A stretch of 24,622 nt of DNA, taken from Erysipelotrichaceae bacterium UBA6182. GTDB lineage: Bacteria; Bacillota_I; Bacilli_A; Erysipelotrichales; Erysipelotrichaceae. This document shows, one piece after another, positions 23,145 through 24,622 of this stretch. The translations under genes were made by a program, and so were the position numbers. Position 1 is the first letter of the stretch, and each line of letters opens with the position of its first letter. The notes beneath the pieces are model-generated. The model had not been told where the DNA came from. It made no database searches and was given only the letters and a program-made list of their open reading frames with translations. The stretch lies in contig DITO01000155.1 in the NCBI GenBank assembly GCA_002422065.1, positions 1 to 24,622 on the forward strand. The letters run 5' to 3'.

Positions 23145-23168
23145 AAAAAAAGGGGGGACTCCCCTTTT
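23145..23168 (-). terminator. Terminator between fakA and recG
   Basis: On the minus strand AAAAGGGG pairs with CCCCTTTT around AGTCC, and three more T follow. It begins in the fakA stop codon and its T-run ends 2 nt before the recG ATG. Confidence 0.8.
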
Positions 23169-24622
23169 ATTCTACACCAATTAGGTAGGAATAGACAGGT
23201 TGTCCGCCTTCTATGACTTCAACTTCTATTCTTAATTCATCTTTAATAAAGGTTAAGATAAATTCCTTTTCACTCTCATCAACACCATCACCCACAATAA
23301 AGGTGATAATCTCAGAGTTTTCATTAACCATAGAAGTTAATAAGTACTTTAATGCATCAATACGTTCAGGAGTTGATATTAAGATTTCTTTTTCCATGAT
23401 TGCCATGAAATCATTTGCTTTAATTTCAGTTCCATTGATTGTAGTGTCTTTAATTGCATAAGTAATTGCACCTGATGAAACTCGCGCAATAGCTGAATTC
23501 ATTTCCATAAGATTCTCTTCAATACTTACTTCTGGTGAGAAATACAGACATGCACTTAAACCTTGTGGAATTGTCTTTGTTGGAATGACATGTACACTGA
23601 CATCCTCTAAGATTGATTCTGCTTGTTGTGCTGCTAAGATAATATTTGAGTTGTTAGGTAAAACAATAATATGTTCAGCATTAAGTGATTCAATCACGGC
23701 TACGAAATCTTCAGTTGAAGGATTCATAGTTTGTCCACCGGAGATGATTGCATCTACACGTAAATCTTTAAATGCTTGAGCTAATCCATCCCCTGCTGCC
23801 ACCGCAATGATGGCATATGGAACTTTCTTAACTTCTACAATGTGATTTGATGTATGACCATGTGAATCATCATCCATAAGTGCGGCATGTTGTTCTTGCA
23901 TGTTTTCAATCTTAATCTTTACAAATTCTCCATGGCGTTGAGCTAAATTCATTGCATCACCAGGGGTTAATGTATGAATATGAACTTTGACGATGTCTTC
24001 ATCTTGTACAACAACGATTGAATCACCTAGATTTGACAGTGATTCACGTAGTGCTAGTTCTGAGAAGTCTTCAAGTTTTTCAGGAGCAACACGTACAATG
24101 AACTCTGTACAATAACCAAACTCTTCATTTTCAAGTCCTGCTTGAACATGTCCACTGCTTGCTTTTGCGGCAAGTAAAGGAATTGGATTTCCTAAAAGTG
24201 CAGAGCGCATACCTTCTAAAATAACAAGAAGTCCTGCTCCACCACTATCGACTACTCCTACATCTTTTAAAACAGGTAAAAGATTAGGTGTATTCTCAAG
24301 TGAAATCGTTGCTTCTTCAATAAATAAGTTCATATAATCAAGAATCGTTGGATGACTTAATGTTTTAAGACGTACACTTGAATTTGCTGCGCCTTCGCGA
24401 AGTACGGTTAATATTGTACCTTCAACCGGTCTCATGACGGCTTTATAAGCAATTTCTGTTCCTTTATTAAAGGCAGATGCCATGATTGTAGGATCAATCG
24501 TATCATGACCATCAACGCCTTGAAAGAAGCCACGAAAAATCTGGGATAGAATAACTCCAGAATTCCCACGTGCTCCCATGAGTAAACCTTTTGATAATGC
24601 TTTTGCTACTTCTCCAATGTTT
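23167..24622 (-). CDS. fakA: Fatty acid kinase FakA (YloV/DhaL-like), 5' end missing
   Basis: FakA phosphorylates fatty acids held by a FakB protein, so that host or medium fatty acids enter phospholipid synthesis. The visible 485 residues run off the right edge: reading continues upstream of the first Met (24579) through NIGEVAKALSKGLL. The N-terminal DhaL-type kinase domain shows LMGARGNSGVILSQIFRGF, VDSGGAGLLVILEG and HVQAGLENEEFGYCTEFIV; the C-terminal half is the YloV-type domain (PNNSNIILAAQQA and the end GGQPVYSYLIGVE). The nucleotide-binding Asp residues near the N-terminus are mostly outside. FakA normally is near 550 residues, so about 70 are missing. A terminator follows. Confidence 0.9.
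   Translation of the reverse strand, partial: NIGEVAKALSKGLLMGARGNSGVILSQIFRGFFQGVDGHDTIDPTIMASAFNKGTEIAYKAVMRPVEGTILTVLREGAANSSVRLKTLSHPTILDYMNLFIEEATISLENTPNLLPVLKDVGVVDSGGAGLLVILEGMRSALLGNPIPLLAAKASSGHVQAGLENEEFGYCTEFIVRVAPEKLEDFSELALRESLSNLGDSIVVVQDEDIVKVHIHTLTPGDAMNLAQRHGEFVKIKIENMQEQHAALMDDDSHGHTSNHIVEVKKVPYAIIAVAAGDGLAQAFKDLRVDAIISGGQTMNPSTEDFVAVIESLNAEHIIVLPNNSNIILAAQQAESILEDVSVHVIPTKTIPQGLSACLYFSPEVSIEENLMEMNSAIARVSSGAITYAIKDTTINGTEIKANDFMAIMEKEILISTPERIDALKYLLTSMVNENSEIITFIVGDGVDESEKEFILTFIKDELRIEVEVIEGGQPVYSYLIGVE

Noticed and set aside
24577..24579. FakA beginning at the Met at 24579
   Set aside because: The frame stays open to the window edge with conserved family residues upstream of that Met, so the true start is outside.
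1..24622. CRISPR arrays, insertion sequences, tRNA or rRNA genes, prophage
   Set aside because: No regular direct repeats, transposase-like frames, cloverleaf genes or phage genes were seen by eye.

Overview
This is a low-GC Firmicutes chromosome segment, read mostly from the minus strand. Four things point to the Erysipelotrichia, with Erysipelothrix or a close relative as my best guess: a PolC-type replicase, the recG-rnc-polC-rimP-nusA order, a long charged tail on NusA, and direct contact of recG with rnc with no fatty-acid-synthesis genes between them. TGA is used as a stop (for example xseB, xseA, nusB), so this is the standard bacterial code and not that of a mycoplasma. The genus is an inference from gene content and not a sequence match.

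Regions, right to left along the minus strand. (a) 24622-20480: fakA (5' end outside the window), a terminator, recG and rnc. (b) 20418-16174: polC. (c) 16147-11198: a promoter and leader, then the classic rimP-nusA-rnpM(ylxR)-ylxQ-infB-rbfA operon. (d) 11169-6797: a block on the plus strand between rbfA and truB, which are usually neighbours. It carries a lysine riboswitch with a complete polar amino acid ABC transporter, a CueP-type copper protein, and an ATP-grasp enzyme of the sugar-transfer-associated family. (e) 6765-4974: truB-ribF, transcribed from a promoter so close to the start codon that the mRNA is probably leaderless. (f) 4951-2524: a T-box leader with an arginine (CGU) specifier controlling a second amino acid ABC transporter. 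(g) 2507-1: asp23 with its own promoter and terminator, then nusB-xseA-xseB-ispA (ispA cut by the window edge).

Most of the window is housekeeping: DNA replication and repair (polC, recG, xseAB), RNA processing and ribosome maturation (rnc, rnpM, ylxQ, rimP, rbfA, truB), transcription and translation factors (nusA, nusB, infB), and cofactors or lipids (ribF, ispA, fakA). The two ABC transporters stand out because each is set by a different RNA sensor: one reads uncharged arginine tRNA and the other reads free lysine. Together with the missing fatty-acid genes and retained FakA, this suggests a host-dependent organism that imports basic amino acids and fatty acids.

I found no CRISPR array, insertion sequence, prophage, tRNA or rRNA. 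I do not see a wholly new multi-gene system. The most interesting signals are regulatory: the arginine T-box, the leaderless truB, the rimP leader hairpin, and a terminator that runs into the recG start codon.
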